A stretch of DNA of 64,000 bases from Sarcophilus harrisii (Eukaryota > Chordata > Mammalia > Dasyuromorphia > Dasyuridae), in assembly GCF_902635505.1 (NCBI RefSeq), contig NC_045431.1, positions 7,037,001 through 7,101,000 on the forward strand, read 5' to 3'. Numbering within the stretch: the first letter of the stretch is position 1; each line of letters opens with the position of its first letter. A program made the position numbers and the translations under genes. Under the pieces are notes generated by a model, which was given only the letters and a program-made list of their open reading frames with translations, did no database searches and was not told the DNA's origin. This document shows positions 33,721-45,670 of the stretch, one piece after another.

Positions 33721-34349
33721 GCATTAAAAAACCCGAGTTAAATCCCCTCTACTTTCATCTGCTACGAAGCTGATCTTGAGCAAAGGTTCTGCTCTAAGAT
33801 TGTTAATAATACTTTCACTGCCCACCTCATTATCACATGAGCTAATGAATTTGAAGCTCAAAACACCCTAAAAGTGCAAAACATTTATTTCTTTTCAAAT
33901 TTCTACAAGGCAAGTTCCTTAGTTCCTTTCGGGAATAATTTCCCCCAAATATTGGCTCACTCAGGAATGCCCTGAATGTCACAACACAACAGAGTCCACA
34001 TTCTCCTTCGGAAAGAACAGATGCACAGCAATGCTTCCAGTGGTCAGGAATTCTTCTGGCCATGGGCGGCCTGAAGGGTGGATTCTTTCTAAAAAAATAC
34101 AAAAGACAAGAAGATACAAACAAACCTCTTAAAAGAAAAGTCTGAGTGAAAACTGAATCAGATAAAATTGGGACTTTGTGTCATCTACTCCAGAGAATGA
34201 AAACAAAGTTTAAATTGTGTTGTTATTGTTTCCTCCCTCACTTTCTTAAAGTGTAGACCATCAGCAGAGTAAGAAATCTGATCCTGATTGTACCATGGCA
34301 ATTTCCAAGATATTAAAGATCACATTAACAGCGTTACAATCACTTCTCG
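33721..34349. other. Intron sequence, nothing recognised
   Basis: Single-copy; a 93-codon minus frame (33842-34123) has no domain. Confidence 0.5.
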
Positions 34350-34500
34350 GGACCCACCTCCGGTGCAGTAAAATGAGTTTAGGGACTGTCAAGTCCAGTT
34401 GTTTCAAACTGCAGATGAGAAAACTGAGGTGCAGAAAGGGAATAACTTACTAGGAGCATAAATGGTGGGACAAGAACTCATCTGAAGACAATGAAAAACT
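34350..34500 (-). mobile_element. MIR-type SINE relic
   Basis: actgcagatgagaaaactga, ggtgcagaaagggaataact. Confidence 0.6.
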
Positions 34501-35953
34501 GATTCATTAAATGAAAATTTATGGGGAAAAAAATGAGAGATGTGCTCATTATAACTAAGAAACAGAATTGAAATTATGAGGAAGAGTTGAATTTGGACTT
34601 GAAATCAGAAAACCTGCCTGTACTAGCTACACAGCCTTAAAAGGGGGGGATGCTTTGTTTTGATCTTACTCAAATGTACTATCCTTTTATTTGGAGCTCT
34701 TAAATTTTAAAAAGTGATGTCTATTTTTGGCTTTGAAAAAGGAGATGGAATTCGTCAAAAGTTGTTTCATTGACTAACCTAATTCCCTGAAGGAAATGTT
34801 GATTTCTCAGATTTTTTTCTCTTAGAATTTTATCTAGGAAGTTAATGGTAATTACAGCTCTGTAGGGTGACATCAAGGGCAGAGAAGAGTTGCAAACTAA
34901 CATATGAAAGGAAATTAAAATTACAAAGGAAACTTTGACGCCTCCATCAAAGCAATTGATTACTTTTCAGGGCAACTTCTTTCATGTTTGGAGACTTCAA
35001 GGTTTAGCTTCCTCAAAGACGTGACTAGCTGCTGGGTTACAGTTTTGCCAAACTTCCACCACCACAAATGCAGCCTGATTTTGGTCTTTTCCTTAAGTTG
35101 TCTTCTTCCTTCCTCCTCAAAGATAAAAATCTTTCCTCCTTTTCCATTCCACATCCCCAGATTCACATCCCTAGAGACTTTGTATTCATATTTATTCTGT
35201 ATTTTCCTGTTTTCCCACCTTAGTTTTTTTTTTCCATCTAAGATTCCCTTATGAAATATCCCAATCTAGTCTATATTTCCTGTATTTTTTTTTGTTTTCT
35301 ACTTTCTTAGTCCAATTTACCAACAGAGTAGAATCTAAAGTAGAGTATGAAGTTCACCCAGAATTGCCCCCTTCTGAGCTAGAGAAGGAAACAAACTAAT
35401 CCCGTATCTCTCCTACGAAAACCCCAAATGGGGTCACAAGGAGTGAGATACAACCGAAATTATTCAACAGCAAACGTCTAGGACGTTCTTAGAGTCTTTA
35501 AATCATCCTGAGCAGAAGGCAGAGGCTGATGTGGTCTGTGTTGTTGTTGCTATGGTTACAATGGAAGTATATTTCTCAGAAGGGCAGTGGAGGAGATTGT
35601 ATGGCAGCCCTTATGGGATTAGGTGACATGGATTCACTAACTTACACCTTCTGAATTAGAAACCTCTAGGGGTTCATTAATGAATCTTAGATAAAATAAA
35701 ACTAATTAAGCTAGTAATTAGGACCAGGTTCTATAATCTCAGTTTTTTCTATCCATCCCTATCTTCATTTGCTCACTTCAATCGAAGCATTGTATGGTAG
35801 TGTTACTTTTTGCCAGTCTGGTCACCTCGTGGATATTCAGAAGCCACGTCCAGCAAACACTCCCCTTCTCCTTTGTGTTGAAATCCTTTTTTTTCCCTCA
35901 AGACTGGCTCAAGTGCCACCTTCTCTTTCATATAGGCTGATTGCTCCCCATTG
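34501..35953. other. Intron sequence, mostly single-copy
   Basis: A SINE head-and-CORE remnant near 34580-34640, a SINE tail (ccaaatggggtcacaagg) near 35375-35470 and an L2-like scrap near 35860-35945. The rest is unassigned. Confidence 0.5.
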
Positions 35954-36774
35954 AAAATGATCTCTTCCGAGTAGTTTGGAACTATGCTCAAAAAGTTATC
36001 AAACTGTGCATACCCTTTGATCCAGCAGTGTTACTACTGGGATTATATCCCAAAGAGATTATAAAGAAGGGAAAAGGACCTATATGTGCACAAATGTTTG
36101 TGGCAGCCCTTTTAGTAGTGGCTAAAAACTGGAAACTGAATGGATGTCCATCAGTTGGAGAATGGCTGAATAAATTGTGGTATATGAAAATTATGGAATA
36201 TTACTGTTCTGTAAGAAATGACCAACAGGATAATTTCAGAAAGGCCTGGAGAGACTTACACGAACTGATGCTGAGTGAAATGAGCAGGACCAGGAGATCA
36301 TTATATACTTCAACAACAATACTATATGATGACCAGTTCTGATGGATCAGGCCATCCTCAGCAACGAGATCAACCAAATCATTTCTAATGGAGCAGTAAT
36401 GAACTGAACTAGCTATGCCCAGAAAAAGAACTCTGGGAGATGACTAAAAACCATTACATTGAATTCCCAATCCCTATATTTATGCACACCTGCATTTTTG
36501 ATTTCCTTCACAAGCTAATTGTACAATATTTCAGAGTCTGATTCTTTTTGTACAGCAAAATAACGTTTTGGTCATGTATACTTATTGTGTATCTAATTTA
36601 TATTTTAATATATTTAACATCTACTGGTCATCCTGCCATCTAGGGGAGGGGGTGGGGGGGTAAGAGGTGAAAAATTGGAACAAGAGGTTTGGCAATTGTT
36701 AATGCTGTAAAGTTACCCATGTATATATCCTGTAAATAAAAGGCTATTAAATAAAAAAAAAAATGATCTCTTCC
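35954..36774 (+). mobile_element. Young L1 3' end with intact C-terminal ORF2 frame
   Basis: Flanked by a perfect 15-bp target duplication (aaaatgatctcttcc). The 5' part keeps an open frame (35970-36342) for the last ~124 residues of L1 ORF2: WNYAQKVIKLCIPFDPAVLL, then MEYYCSVRNDQQ and ending TTILYDDQF, like the human PFDPAIPLLGIYPKD and MEYYAAIKNDE stretches. A 3' UTR with a G-rich tract at 36642-36660, AATAAA and poly-A follow. Sense to CD38. Truncated, so not mobile. Confidence 0.95.
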
Positions 36775-36859
36775 CTTAAAGTTTACTAGAGACTGTGGTC
36801 TCACTAAGTTTCTGATCAGGAGCCCACAGTAACCTTGGAATTCTCATCCCTTCTAGCCT

Positions 36860-37050
36860 GTAACAATAATAAATGCTAGCATTTATGGGTTTTGCAAAGC
36901 GCTTTGGATATTATCCCATTTGAGCCTCACAACAGTCTTGTGAAATTGGTAATATTATTCCTAAAACACAGGGTGAGGGGCTTGGTTGGGATCACATGAC
37001 TAGTTAGTGTCTGACACAAGTGTCACTAGCTCCAAGTCTAGAACTTGGTT
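36860..37050 (-). mobile_element. MIR3-like SINE
   Basis: ttttgcaaagcgctttggat, cccatttgagcctcacaaca, gtcttgtgaaattggtaata. Confidence 0.75.
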
Positions 37051-37064
37051 GTCTCCATCTCACT

Positions 37065-37235
37065 CCCCCCTTTCTATCATATTTAGGTATCTACACCCTT
37101 AGTAAGTTGTAATCGCTCTGAGAGTGGGAACTGCATTGTTGGTGTTTTGTTTTTCATTTCTTTTTCTCCTTATATCACCAACCCAATATATTGTATATAG
37201 CAGGCGTTTAATTTGTTTTTTGAATTGAATTAAGT
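37065..37235 (+). mobile_element. L2 3' end
   Basis: tctgagagtgggaactgcat, accaacccaatatattgtat, agcaggcgtttaatttg. Confidence 0.65.
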
Positions 37236-37314
37236 GAAAAATATTCTGAAATTTAAAGTATGTTTTATATATAGTCAAGTAGGAAAACCTGGATTAATCT
37301 TTTCTTTAATTTCT

Positions 37315-37725
37315 TGTTGTTCTCCTCCTCCTCCTTGTTCTTCTTGTTCTAGTTCTCGTTCTTGTTCTCGTTCTTGTTCTTCTTGTTCTCGTTCTTGTTC
37401 TCCTTGTTCTTGTTCGTCTCCTTCTTGTTCTCCTCCTCTTTTTTCCTCCTCCTCTTCTTTTTTTCCTCCTCCTCCTCTTCTTTTTTTCCTCCTCCTCCTC
37501 CTCTTTTTTTCCTCTTCCTCCTCCTCCTCCTCTTTTTTTCCTCCTCCTCCTCCTCTTTTTTTCCTCCTCCTCCTCCTCTTTTTTTCCTCCTCCTCTTTTT
37601 TTCCTCCTCCTCTTTTTTTCCTCCTCCTCTTTTTTTCCTCCTCCTCTTTTTTTCCTCCTCCTCTTTTTTTCCTCCTCCTCTTTTTTTCCTCCTCCTCCTC
37701 CTCCTTCTTTCTTCTTCTTCCCCCA
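37315..37725. repeat. Polypyrimidine tract (TTCTTG)n then (CCTCCTCTTTTTTT)n
   Basis: About 130 bp of TTCTTGTTC / TCCTC units followed by about 280 bp of pure pyrimidine in repeated CCTCCTCC plus T7 blocks. The block length settles to a 17-bp period at 37590-37690. Mirror symmetry makes triplex (H-DNA) structure plausible. Confidence 0.95.
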
Positions 37726-37744
37726 CTATTGCCCTACCCATCTA

Positions 37745-37870
37745 TATAAACTATCCAGCTATTGAGTGACTTACACAGTATCACACTACTAGTAAATATG
37801 TGAATCTGAATTTGAAATCAGTTTTCCTGACTTCAGGCCTGGCACGCTATTCACTGAACCATGGGGCTGG
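37745..37870 (-). mobile_element. CORE-SINE relic
   Basis: gtgacttacacagtatcaca, then ttttcctgacttcaggcctg. Confidence 0.6.
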
Positions 37871-37879
37871 CAAAGTATT

Positions 37880-38205
37880 CTTAACAGCAAAAATAGAAAG
37901 GAAAATGCCCATTGAATAGGTTTTGACTGGACAAATTGTGGTATCTCAACATGAATATTATCATACTCTCTGAGATGACAAATAAGGAATTCAGGAAAAA
38001 AAATGGAAAATTATATGAACCGATGCAATTGGTTAAGCAGAACCAAGATGACGACATGTGCAATGATGATCAGTTGTATAAGGAGTCAATATTTAAGTAC
38101 TCAGGTTAATATCAATAATCAATTTGTGGGCATGGAAAACAGATGATGAAACATTTGCCTCTGCTTGGTTGATAAGTAGGGCATTTGAGGAGTGTGATAT
38201 TGCAT
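37880..38205 (+). mobile_element. Old L1 ORF2 end and 3' UTR
   Basis: aaatgcccattgaataggtt, acaaattgtggtatctcaac, attatatgaaccgatgcaat and aagcagaaccaagatgacga are the ORF2 C-terminal order (MPIE, QIVVSQ, WKII) in decayed form. Confidence 0.75.
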
Positions 38206-38239
38206 AGCTGGCAGAAGTTGTCTGTGTTGTTCGTTCTAA

Positions 38240-38375
38240 TCTATATCTAGCCACTGGACCTGGCTCTAGAGGGGAAAGTGAGGCAGGTGACCTTACACAG
38301 CCTGCCCTCCCTCAAGTCCAATTCACTTGCAAGTCATGGTGATGTCATGGTCTCCTTTGAGAATGAATGGCAAAT
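38240..38375 (+). repeat. Unclassified dispersed repeat
   Basis: Second copy of the family at 2965: agccactggacctggctcta, gcaggtgaccttacacagcc, caattcacttgcaagtcatg. Confidence 0.55.
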
Positions 38376-38939
38376 AAATAGTTTTCACTTAACCATTTTC
38401 CTTTGTTGCAAACCCAGGTCCAGTGGGACAGTATATGAGGGAATAAATACTATAAAAAAGGCATCAACTAAAAAAGAAAGAAAATGAGTCAATCTAGAGG
38501 ATGGTTAAAGTCCTTTATGGCTCCATATCCCATGACCCGTATTCGGCAGCTTTTATGGGATGGATGTCTTGGAAGGACATTCAGCGACAACACGGGCTGT
38601 AAAGCTGGGATGCTGCGTATTCCCACCAGCTTCTCCTTATCCCACAAGGTGGCAGTGCGTGCCTGAAGGACAGTGTCCTGTGGCTGGTCCGAACAAGAAA
38701 TGGTTATTTTCCCAGCAAAGTCACCCTGGAGGAAGTGATGATACCAGACACCAGAAAAGAATGCAATAGCTACCCAGAGTGCTTGGGGAGGAGCTGAAGA
38801 GGGATTGGGGACTTGCAAGATATGAAGGTCAAATTGCTTTATTGACTGAGACTTGGAAAAGTAATTGTTTCATATGGGGAAATGATGGGAGTAGGGCAGA
38901 GGAACTGCGCCAAGATATTTGGGCTTATTGACTTGGTTT
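38376..38939. other. Intron sequence, nothing recognised
   Basis: Open frames on both strands at 38480-38820, none with a domain. Confidence 0.45.
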
Positions 38940-39205
38940 ATGGATCATTTTGAATGAACATTTATACAGTGTCTACTCAGTGCCATGCATTGTGCTAAGG
39001 GCTTTACATAAGATCCTTACAACCACATTGGGAGGTAGGTGCTATTATTTTTCCCTTTGTACAGCTGATAAAACTGAGGCAGACAGAGGTAAGTGACTCG
39101 CCCAGGCTCACAGAGCTAAGTGTCTGAGACTGAATTTGAATACAGGTCTTCTGTCTCCAGACCCAGAGTTCTATCCACTATATCACTTAGCTGCCATTTT
39201 GTATT
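38940..39205 (-). mobile_element. MIR3-like SINE, long copy
   Basis: tgtgctaagggctttacata, ttacaaccacattgggaggt, gataaaactgaggcagacag, then ctatccactatatcacttag. Confidence 0.85.
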
Positions 39206-39210
39206 AACAC

Positions 39211-39605
39211 AGATTCTTTTATGTAGTTCTCTTCAACAATGAAATGATTCAGACCGGTTCCAATGATCCTGTAAGGAAGAGAACCAACTGCACCCAGAGA
39301 CTGTGGGGAATGAGTGGGCTTCACAACAAAGCATTTTCACTCTTTTTGTTGTTGTTTGCTTGCGTTTTATTTTCTTTCTCATTTTTTCCTAGTTTGATTC
39401 GATTTTTCTTGTGCAGCAAGATAATTGTATAATACGTATGCCTATATTGGATTTAACATATCTCTACCATGTTTAACATATATTGGACTACTTGCCATCT
39501 GGGGGGGGGATTGGAACACAAGGTTTTGCAAGAATTAATATGGAAGAATTATCCATGCATATGTTTTGAAAAATAAAAAGCTTTAATAAAAAATAGATTC
39601 TTTTA
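39211..39605 (+). mobile_element. L1 3' end, older subfamily, with target duplication
   Basis: Has gaaccaactgcacccagaga, tggactacttgccatctggg, then aaaataaaaagctttaataa. The 11-bp flank agattctttta is on both sides. Sense to CD38. Confidence 0.85.
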
Positions 39606-41962
39606 GGACCTGGGTGTGAAGGAAGTCCAGGGTCACCTTTGAGGCAATGAGTTTTTCAACCCTGAGAATACGAGTGTCCGCTTATCATAGATTTTGTGGA
39701 CTTGGGTTCCCAAAGGTGACACTGAGGAGCTTGTCAAAGGGGAAAAGGGGAATTAAGTAGCCTTTAATTTTATTTCCTATGTGTACTGGCTCATAAGGAT
39801 TTATTTCCTACAGCATCAATTAGGGTATTATGGGAAAGATTACTGAAAGTTTCAGTTGGGTGTTTAGAAAAGAATAAGATGGCAGAAAAGACTTCTCACT
39901 GGGGTCTAGCATAGATCAGGTGCCTTCTAGATCCCCTTCCAGTTTTACATCTCTGATTCTAGGACTGACAGAAACCTTTGGCTGTCTAGAATCTTTGTTT
40001 CCTCTTAGTCCAGCAGGATATGCGAAAATGCTCAGGAGCCCCAGAAATTGTGAGGGGGAGCTTAAAATGAAGAATCAGAGGAGTGAAGCTTATTTGGTCA
40101 TATTAATTCACTGTGTGATCTGGAAAAGCCAGATATCCTTTCCAAACTCCTGTTTTCTCATTTAAAAAAACAAAACAAGCAATATTGGACCAGATGGTTT
40201 CTGGAGTCCCTCATAAATGTTAGAATGCTAAGAGGTAATGTACCTTCCCCACCCCTTTTGACCAATGGAATCATTGGCTGGCTGAGCCAACCATCAGCAG
40301 CTGTTGTCGTTGCTTATTGAGTTTAGTTGGTTATTATATCAAATTATAGCCCTGATGCTGATTGGTGGTTAAGCCAGGGGATTTGGGAGGATTGGGATCT
40401 TCCTTCCCAAACAAATCGCTTTATGCAGAAGGGAAGGAGGAAAGAAAAGGCAAAATTTTCTGTTTGATGCTAGGGAGTTTGGAACAATGAAGAATGGAGG
40501 ATTCTGGAGTACTAGAGCCATATTTAACTAGCTCCCAAGATCTGGTTGTTTTCAGTTTTCATCGTGAGCATTATCCTTTGGAAATCAGCAAATGTGACAG
40601 ATCAGGGTGTGACACTAATTTGTTGATTCTCTGGAAAGTGATAGAGGAAACTTGAATACAGATTGAACTTTACTGTGTGTGGAGCAGGCATTTATTTTTG
40701 AGGTGGTTATAGAACATAGCACTGCTTCAGTGCCATTGATTTGGCATCGGGAGGTCCCCACCTCTGGACTGAGACAGCACAATGGGCACTGATGTCCCAA
40801 GAACTCTGGACAACAGCCAATGGTCACTGTAGATAGACTCTACAGAAGCCCCAGACTGCTGCTTAGTGGTGCTTAGGGACTTCTTGGGAGTTAAGAACTT
40901 TGGCTCAGCCCTACCTGCTAACTATGGCAGGGGCACTTTACCCTACTCTTGCCCCACCCATCCCCACCCGCCAGGGGGTTAGAGGGCAGCTACTCCAGTC
41001 TGCTCTGATGCCAGTCAGAAGATTGCTCCTGTTCTTCCCTTCCTTTTTGGGTCTGGTCTGCCTTTGTTGCATGGCTTCTGGCCCCTGGGAATGCTTGTCA
41101 CTTGGCCCACACAAGCAGCCCCTCCCAGTTATGGCTTCATATCTTTGGGGCATCTAGAGGAAAAAGAGAAGCCAGGTGTGTGTGAGGCAATGGGCTGAGG
41201 GTGAATGAGAAGGTATGAGAGTAAGGGTGGGAGGAAGGAAGGGAAAGGCAAGAAGTGGGGAAAGACTTTGCCTGATGGCAGGAGAGAGAAGGGTCCCCAG
41301 TTCCATCATGCTCTGAGGTAATCCAGCATCAGAGGGTACCGTGAGGAGCCAGGACTTAATATGATCTTCTAGTATATAAGGGAGTTCTACTCATTTAAAA
41401 GGTCTGAAAGATCCAGAGTCATCTCCCACTTTATGCAGGAACTTCCCCGAAGAGCCAATGATGGGATGCTCCAGGTGTGGCTGTTCTCAAGTTATTTATG
41501 GGTTATTTGTGAGCCCTTCACCATTGTTTCTTCCTGTCTTCATGGGCGGCCCGGCGTGCTGTGGATTCATAGCCAGACTTGTCTTACAAGGTTTCCTTAT
41601 AAGGGAAAAGAAGAAGGGAAAGAGGAGGGATAATTTAACACTCAAATATGCACTCAAAGCCTCAGAATTTGAGATTCACTTCCTAAATGGAACTGGGGGC
41701 TCAAGAGATGGGTCTTAGGATCAGAGTTTAAACCTAAAGTCCTATCTCACAGGTTACATGAATAATATTGATTGTGCATTTACCAGAAAATAATCCTAGT
41801 AATAATGCTGATAACCATGTTTCTATACACTTTAGGACTTATAAATTGCTTTCTTAATAGTTCGTACAGTTGTAGGGAGTAGGGGGACTATTTTTGGTCT
41901 GGACCTGTGGTCTCATCAGTCTGGGGAACTCCCAGCATGGAAATTCCATGCTCTGATGCAGA
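39606..41962. other. Intron sequence, mostly single-copy
   Basis: One + strand SINE relic at about 40085-40230 (cactgtgtgatctggaaaag). The rest (about 2.2 kb) has no repeat or coding feature I can name. Confidence 0.5.
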
Positions 41963-42342
41963 AACAGCAGGTCTTCTTCTTCTTCTTTTTTTATTTATAG
42001 ATTTTTATTTACAAGATATATGCTTGGGCAATTTTTCAGCACTGACAATTGCAAAATCTTTTGTTCCAACTTGTCCCCTCCTTCCCCCGACCCCTTCCCC
42101 CAGATGGCAGGTTGACCAATACATGTTAAATAGGTTAGAGTATAAGTTAAATACAACATATGTATACATGTCCATACAGTTATTTTGCTGTACAAAAGAA
42201 TCGGACTTTGAAATAGTGTACAATTAACTCGTGAAGGAAATCAAAAATGCAGGTGGGCAAAAAGAGGGATTGGGAACTCTATGTAGTGGTTCATAGTCAC
42301 CTCCCAGAGTTCTTTCGCTGGGTGTAGAACAGGAGGTCTTCT
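41963..42342 (-). mobile_element. L1 3' end (antisense) with target duplication
   Basis: Starts with an oligo-T, then gatttttatttacaagatat. It ends at tctttcgctgggtgtag. Flank aacagcaggtcttct recurs at the right with one change. Confidence 0.92.
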
Positions 42343-42367
42343 ATGATTTATGGGGAATGGTATAATC

Positions 42368-43605
42368 CAGGGCTTCTTAAATTTTTCCCACTTGTGACCC
42401 CTTTTTGCCCAAGAAAGTTTTAGATAACCTCGAATATATAGGTATATAAACTAGGTGTACAAGTCAAACATATCAGTTATGAGACTCCATATCTATTGGA
42501 GTAGGAAATGGCAAACCACTCCAGTATTTTTGCCAGGACAAACCACAGAGAGCATCATCCAGGGAGTCATGAAGAGTTGGACACGATTGAACAAGAAATA
42601 GAAGAGAAGCCAAGAAAACTGTTGTAAGAACTAGAACTAAAGGTGAATCTGCTGGAACTCAAATGGGGTTCTTTTTTTATTTTTTATTAACAAGATATAT
42701 GCATGGGTAATTTTACAGCATTGACAATTGCCAAATCTTTTGGTCCAATTTTTCCCCTCCTTCTCCCCACCCCTTCCTCCAGATGGCAGGATGACCAATA
42801 CATGTTAAATATGTTAGAGTATAGGTTAAATACAAGTATACATGTTCTAACAGTTATTTTGCTGTACAAAAAGAATTGGACTTTGAAATAGTGTACTATT
42901 AGCCTGTGAAGGAAATCCAAAATGCAGGTGGACAAAAATAGAGGGATTGGGAATTCTATATAATGGTTCAGTCATCTCCCAGAGTTCTTTCCCTGGGTGT
43001 AGCTGGTTCAGTTCATTACTGCTCTATTGGAACTGATTTGGTTCATCCCATTGCTGGAGAGGGCCAGGTCCATCGGAATTGATCATCAATAGTATCGTTG
43101 TTGAAGTATATAATGATCTCCTGGTCCTGCTCACTTCACTCAGCATCAGTTCGTGTAAGTCTCTCCAGACCTTTCTGAAATCATCCTGCTGGTCATTTCT
43201 TACTGAACAATAATATTCCATAATATTCATAGACCACAATTTGCCAGTCATTCTCCAGTTGATGGGCATCCACTCACTTTCTGGCCACTACAAAAAGGGC
43301 TGCCACAAACATTCGTGCACATATAGGTCCCTTTCCCTTCTTTAAAATCTCTTTGGATATAAGCACAGTAGTAACACTGCTGGATCAAAGGGTCTGCACA
43401 GTTTGGTAGCTTTTTGAGCATAGTTCCAAATCACTCTCCAGAATGGCTGGATGTATTCACAATTCCACCAGCAATGTATTAGTGTCCATGTTTTCCCACA
43501 TCCTTTCCAACATTCCACATCAAATGGGGTTCTTAATCTGGAATACACAGAACTCATAGAATTTAACCCCATATGGGGTTGCAACCCACAGTTTAAGAAG
43601 CTTTG
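42368..43605 (+). mobile_element. hAT (Charlie-like) element split by L1
   Basis: Left end cagggcttcttaaatttt, right end gtttaagaagctttg, an imperfect terminal inverted repeat. The 8-bp flanks gtataatc and gtttaatc match at 7 of 8, the target size of hAT elements. Inside are a SINE tail (about 42495-42600) and the L1 at 42659-43534. Its right end is duplicated at 47474-47545. Confidence 0.8.
42659..43534 (-). mobile_element. L1-X: left parent L1 of the duplication
   Basis: 3' UTR at the left and ORF2 C-terminal sequence at the right, flanked by a perfect 15-bp target duplication (tcaaatggggttctt at 42659 and 43520). The 5' truncation lies at ccaacattccaca. The antisense ORF2 part is disrupted. 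Confidence 0.93.
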
Positions 43606-43836
43606 GTTTAATCCACTGAGAGATTAAATGACTTGCTCACAGCCACATAACCAAAGTGTATTAAAAGCAGAAATCTGTGTCTTCCTGACTCTGAGGCATT
43701 CTATTCATTATATCACAATGCCTCTTACTATGTAGTATCACCATTCTAAAGCTATGGAAATCAAGGTCCAGAGCACATTAGTGATTTTTCTAAGTTAACT
43801 TAGGCAGTAAGGATGACAAAGCCTAGAACCCTTCTC

Positions 43837-44268
43837 TGTGGTTTTATATTTTTTTAATTATAGCTTTTTATTTACAAGATATATGCATGGGTAATTTTTC
43901 AGCATTGACCCTTGCAAAACCTTCTGTTCCAATTTTTCCCCTCTTTTCCCCCATCCCCTCCCCTAGATGGCAGGTTGTCCAATACATGTTAAATATATTA
44001 AAGTATATGTTAAATACAATATATGTATACATGTCCATATAGTTATTTTGCTGCACAAGAAGAATTGGACTTTGAAATAGTGTCCAATTAACCTGTGAAG
44101 GAATAAAAAATGTAGGCAGACAAAAACAGAGGGTTTGGAAATGCTATGTAGTGGTTCACGCTCATTTCCCAGAGTTCTTTCGCTGGGTGTAGCTGGCTCT
44201 ATTCATTATTGAACAAATGGAACTGATTTGGTTCATCTCATTGTTGAAGAGAATGTGGCTTTATATTT
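43837..44268 (-). mobile_element. L1 3' end (antisense) in copy A
   Basis: Flanked by tgtggttttatattt and tgtggctttatattt. 3' UTR only, up to the ttgttgaagaga stretch. Confidence 0.92.
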
Positions 44269-44451
44269 AATGCTCTTGCTAAGACAAGGAGATAGTGAGG
44301 TACCTTCAAAGGACCACATGCTCAACAAGAGTCACCCTGGAGATTGGGGAGATCAAGTTCCCATAATCTCTGTCCTAGTCACTCACTTCCAAGTTATCCA
44401 GTTCCATGACATCATCACATATATGAAAAAGTAGATAGGTATGTATTTTTG

Positions 44452-44452
<1 letters not shown>

Positions 44453-44517
<65 letters not shown>
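44453..44517. repeat. (TA)n(GA)n microsatellite, copy A
   Basis: About 32 bp of TA followed by about 28 bp of GA. The copy B counterpart is more than twice as long. Confidence 0.95.
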
Positions 44518-44518
<1 letters not shown>

Positions 44519-44544
44519 AAACTCTTGCTATGAATTGTTTTGAT

Positions 44545-44765
44545 TGGGGTTCTTACTCTTTTGTGTCATGAATTCCTTTGGCAGTCCTGTGAAAGCTATG
44601 AATCTTTTCTGAGAATGATGCTTTTAAGTAATTGAAGTAAATGCTCATTTTTAGTTAGAGGTTAATAAAAACAAAAATGGATTTTTTTTCCCCGTTCTAG
44701 TTTTTATCTGAAATTCATCCCTGAAACTCTTGTGAGTCTGTGTATTCCAGTTTAAGAACTCCATT
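44545..44765 (+). mobile_element. Small hAT-like element, copy A
   Basis: ggggttcttactcttttgtg at the left and cagtttaagaactccatt at the right form short imperfect inverted ends. The internal cctttggcagtcctgtgaaa is typical of a common mammalian hAT relic. Confidence 0.6.
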
Positions 44766-44817
44766 CAAGTTCTAGGAGACTCAACTTTAGTCCTGGTTCT
44801 TACAACATTTTTTTTTT

Positions 44818-45075
44818 GGCTTCTTTTTATTTCATGTTCTTGTTCAATTATATCCAAGTCTTCATGACCCCATGGATGAAGCTCTCTGTGGGTTTGTCCT
44901 GGCAAAGATACTGGAGTGGTTTGCCATTTCTTAATCTGGTAGATTAAGACAAACTGAGATTAAGTGACTTGTCCAGAATCACAAAGCTAATATGTGTCTG
45001 GGGCCAGATGTGTATTCAGATCTTCCTGATTCCAGACTCAGCGCTCTTTTCATTAGGTCATGACCTAGCGACTTC
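44818..45075 (-). mobile_element. Marsupial CORE-SINE, copy A
   Basis: ccaagtcttcatgaccccat, actggagtggtttgccattt, gagattaagtgacttgtcca, then agactcagcgctcttttcat. Confidence 0.9.
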
Positions 45076-45359
45076 TATTTATGCTTCCTATACTTATAAA
45101 ATTCCCAGAAAACTAAAAATTCTGGCCTCTTATAAAGATTTAAACTAATGGCCAAATTTGTGAGCACGAAGTTAACTTTTCAAGAAAATCTTTATAAATC
45201 TGTGGGCATTCCTTTATAATTTCAATATTAGTTTTAAAATTAAAATATGTATTTTAATCAAACAGCACAACAAGAAAAATAGTGTCTGTTTCCAACAAGT
45301 TTACAAGTATAATAGGTAAGAACAACAACAAAAAACCAAGTGTACAAATAAGTATGTCT

Positions 45360-45670
45360 AAACAAGACACATATACAATAAATTGGAGACAATCAACAAA
45401 AGGAAGGTGCTGACATTAACAGGGACCAGGAAAAGCTTGTCGAAGATGGGATTTTTGTGGGGGAAGGAAGTCAGAAATGAGGAGTGAGAGGATTTCTGGT
45501 GTGGAAGATAGTCTGTGGAAAAATTAAAGAGATGGCAAGTGGGGCCTGATTATGAACAAGCCAAATAGAGGATTTAGATTTGAAGCTGGAGGTAATAGTG
45601 AGCCCCTGGTTTATCAAATGGGAGAGGGGTGTGATATGGTCAAGCCTGATCTTAGAATATTCAGTCATCA
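45360..45670 (+). mobile_element. Ancient dispersed repeat, copy A
   Basis: gaagtcagaaatgaggagtg, gaggatttagatttgaagct, ggaggtaatagtgagcccct, gtgatatggtcaagcctgat, in the order of the family at 18640. Confidence 0.6.

Noticed and set aside
37234-37769. Long frames (up to 171 codons) rich in Ser/Phe/Pro or Lys/Glu/Arg
   Set aside because: Product of the polypyrimidine tract. No start context, domain or conservation signal.
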